DNA from: Ignavibacteria bacterium
GTDB taxonomy: Bacteria; Bacteroidota; Ignavibacteria; Ignavibacteriales; SURF-24
Length of the DNA: 64,000 nt
Direction: 5' to 3'
Assembly (NCBI GenBank): GCA_025612245.1
Contig: JAAXKQ010000016.1
Coordinates: forward strand, 1 to 64,000
Below are positions 63,030 to 64,000 of the stretch, in pieces; the first letter of the stretch is position 1, and each line of letters opens with the position of its first letter. The notes beneath the pieces were generated by a model. It was given only the letters and a program-made list of their open reading frames with translations, had not been told where the DNA came from and made no database searches. Made by a program: the position numbers and the translations under genes.

Positions 63030-63641
63030 ATGGAAACACTAAACTACTGGATCCAGCATTACGGGTACGGGGGCATTTACGCGCTCTTGATGCTGGGAAT
63101 AGTAGGCGTTCCTGTACCGGATGAAACGCTTCTTGCGCTTTCGGGCTTCTTAGCCTTTAAGGGTGAGCTCTCACTTCTGCCGGCTTTTCTTGCCGCTTTC
63201 CTTGGGAGCATAACGGGCATTACGATCAGCTATTTTATCGGACGCGGCTTTGGGCGCGCTGTCCTGGAAAAATACGGGCACTATATCCACCTTTCCCGGG
63301 AACGCCTCGAAAAATCACGTCTCTGGTTTAAGAAAATCGGCCGCTGGGCGCTTCTTCTGGGGTATTTTATCCCCGGCCTCAGGCATATTATTTCTCTTCT
63401 TGCCGGGTCGGCAAAAATGAATTACCCGGAATTTGCTCTTTACACCTATGCCGGGGGATTTATCTGGGCGGCAACTTTTATCTCCATAGGCTACTATTTC
63501 GGCGAGAAATGGAAGAATATTCTGCAGGCAATACACCACCATATCATTCTTTCCTCAATCGTTCTCATTCTTCTGGTTTCCGGCATAATTATCATCAGGA
63601 ATTTCCTCGCCAAAAAAAAGAATCTTCGAATGGAGGATTGA
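63030..63641 (+). CDS. DedA-family membrane protein
   Basis: Inner-membrane protein of 203 residues of the DedA/SNARE-associated family, whose members include undecaprenyl-phosphate flippases. Motifs are GVPVPDETLLALSGFLA near the N terminus, FLGSITGITISYFIGRGFGR, and the basic GYFIPGLRHIISLLAG. About five hydrophobic helices are visible. The ATG lies seven bases after the glycosidase stop codon, so they may be cotranscribed. A lipid-carrier role would suit the exopolysaccharide-producing cell, but this is inference. Confidence 0.92.
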   Translation: METLNYWIQHYGYGGIYALLMLGIVGVPVPDETLLALSGFLAFKGELSLLPAFLAAFLGSITGITISYFIGRGFGRAVLEKYGHYIHLSRERLEKSRLWFKKIGRWALLLGYFIPGLRHIISLLAGSAKMNYPEFALYTYAGGFIWAATFISIGYYFGEKWKNILQAIHHHIILSSIVLILLVSGIIIIRNFLAKKKNLRMED

Positions 63642-63658
63642 CGCCATACCTTTTAGCT

Positions 63659-64000
63659 TCAGGTGAAAAATAACCCTATTGAAGCCAGAATCATTACAAT
63701 CGTCGAAAGCCATCCCATGAACTTCATTACTCTGGAAACCGTAAAGTCTCCCATTACTTTCCTGTTTGCCGACATCAGCATGAGCATTATCATCACCGGT
63801 CCTGCCGTTATGCCGTTTATTACAGCCGCCCAGAATAGCGCCTTAATGGGATTTATTGGCGTAAAGTTGATGAATAAGCCGAGTATGATTGAAAGCGCCA
63901 GTACGGAGTAAAAGTTTTTTGCCCTATGGGGCTTGTGTTCCAGTCCTATTTTCCATCGGAAGGCCTCTCCTACAGCGTAGGCTGCGCTACCGGCAAGAAC
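63659..64000 (-). CDS. NRAMP-family divalent metal transporter (C-terminal part)
   Basis: The last 113 codons of a minus-strand gene that begins beyond the right edge. Translation from the edge reads LAGSAAYAVGEAFRW, then LFINFTPINPIKALFW and AAVINGITAGPVMIMLMLMS, ending MGWLSTIVMILASIGLFFT and a TGA stop. These match the last three or four helices of NRAMP/SLC11-type Mn/Fe transporters (MntH relatives). Nothing can be said of the metal-binding DPGN and MPH motifs, which would lie outside. It is convergent with the DedA gene, 17 bases apart, with no terminator visible. Confidence 0.88.
   Translation of the reverse strand, partial: VLAGSAAYAVGEAFRWKIGLEHKPHRAKNFYSVLALSIILGLFINFTPINPIKALFWAAVINGITAGPVMIMLMLMSANRKVMGDFTVSRVMKFMGWLSTIVMILASIGLFFT

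Noticed and set aside
63663-63911. 82-codon plus-strand frame near the right edge
   Set aside because: Antisense to the C-terminal part of the NRAMP transporter, whose translation is clearly conserved.

Overview
The window is a chromosomal stretch of moderate GC content from a bacterium of the Bacteroidota/Chlorobiota/Ignavibacteriota group, most likely an Ignavibacteria-like lineage. The clearest pointer is an esterase with a type IX secretion C-terminal tail that opens with QNYPNPFNP, the form typical of Ignavibacteria and relatives. Outer-membrane barrels, Big_5-type lipoproteins, Spy-like periplasmic proteins and GH92 enzymes fit the same group. Classical sigma-70 promoters are visible (for example TTGACT-N17-TATAAT before ettA). 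No insertion sequences, phage genes or CRISPR arrays were seen.

Region 1 (1-6.7 kb) is housekeeping: ribonuclease III, glycine dehydrogenase, a CoA-binding protein, a one-POTRA Omp85-type barrel protein whose start appears to be CTG, and rsmE. Region 2 (6.7-29.3 kb) is one long plus-strand exopolysaccharide locus of Wzx/Wzy type. It holds a chain-length/tyrosine-kinase protein, a short SLBB protein, a nucleotide-sugar dehydrogenase, flippase, polymerase, three glycosyltransferases, a two-domain oxidoreductase, two CapK-like adenylate-forming enzymes around a heparinase II/III-like protein, a WecA/MraY-type initiating transferase with an extra membrane domain, and a DUF4091 protein. Together they suggest assembly and tailoring of a polymer containing a uronic acid. 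A structured leader precedes the locus.

Region 3 (29.6-43.9 kb) has release factor 3, an ECF sigma/anti-sigma/Spy-like stress locus with a divergent Spy-like gene, tRNA-Leu(GAG), two small outer-membrane proteins, proline dehydrogenase, and a tight run of tsaD, chorismate mutase, mltG and an Ig-like lipoprotein. It ends with a TldD/TldE pair in which only TldD carries a Tat signal.

Region 4 (44.3-53.3 kb) carries membrane proteins (an unrecognised multi-pass protein, a YihY/BrkB protein, an EamA transporter), an AlaX editing protein, EttA, a REC-PAS-PAS histidine kinase, a barrel protein and a YdjM-like membrane hydrolase. Region 5 (53.3-64 kb) is rich in glycan-active enzymes: GH92 alpha-mannosidase, the type IX-secreted esterase and a large six-hairpin glycosidase with a carbohydrate-binding-like end. 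These are mixed with a YjjX phosphatase, a GNAT enzyme, a second EamA transporter, a DedA protein and the C-terminal part of an NRAMP metal transporter running off the right edge.
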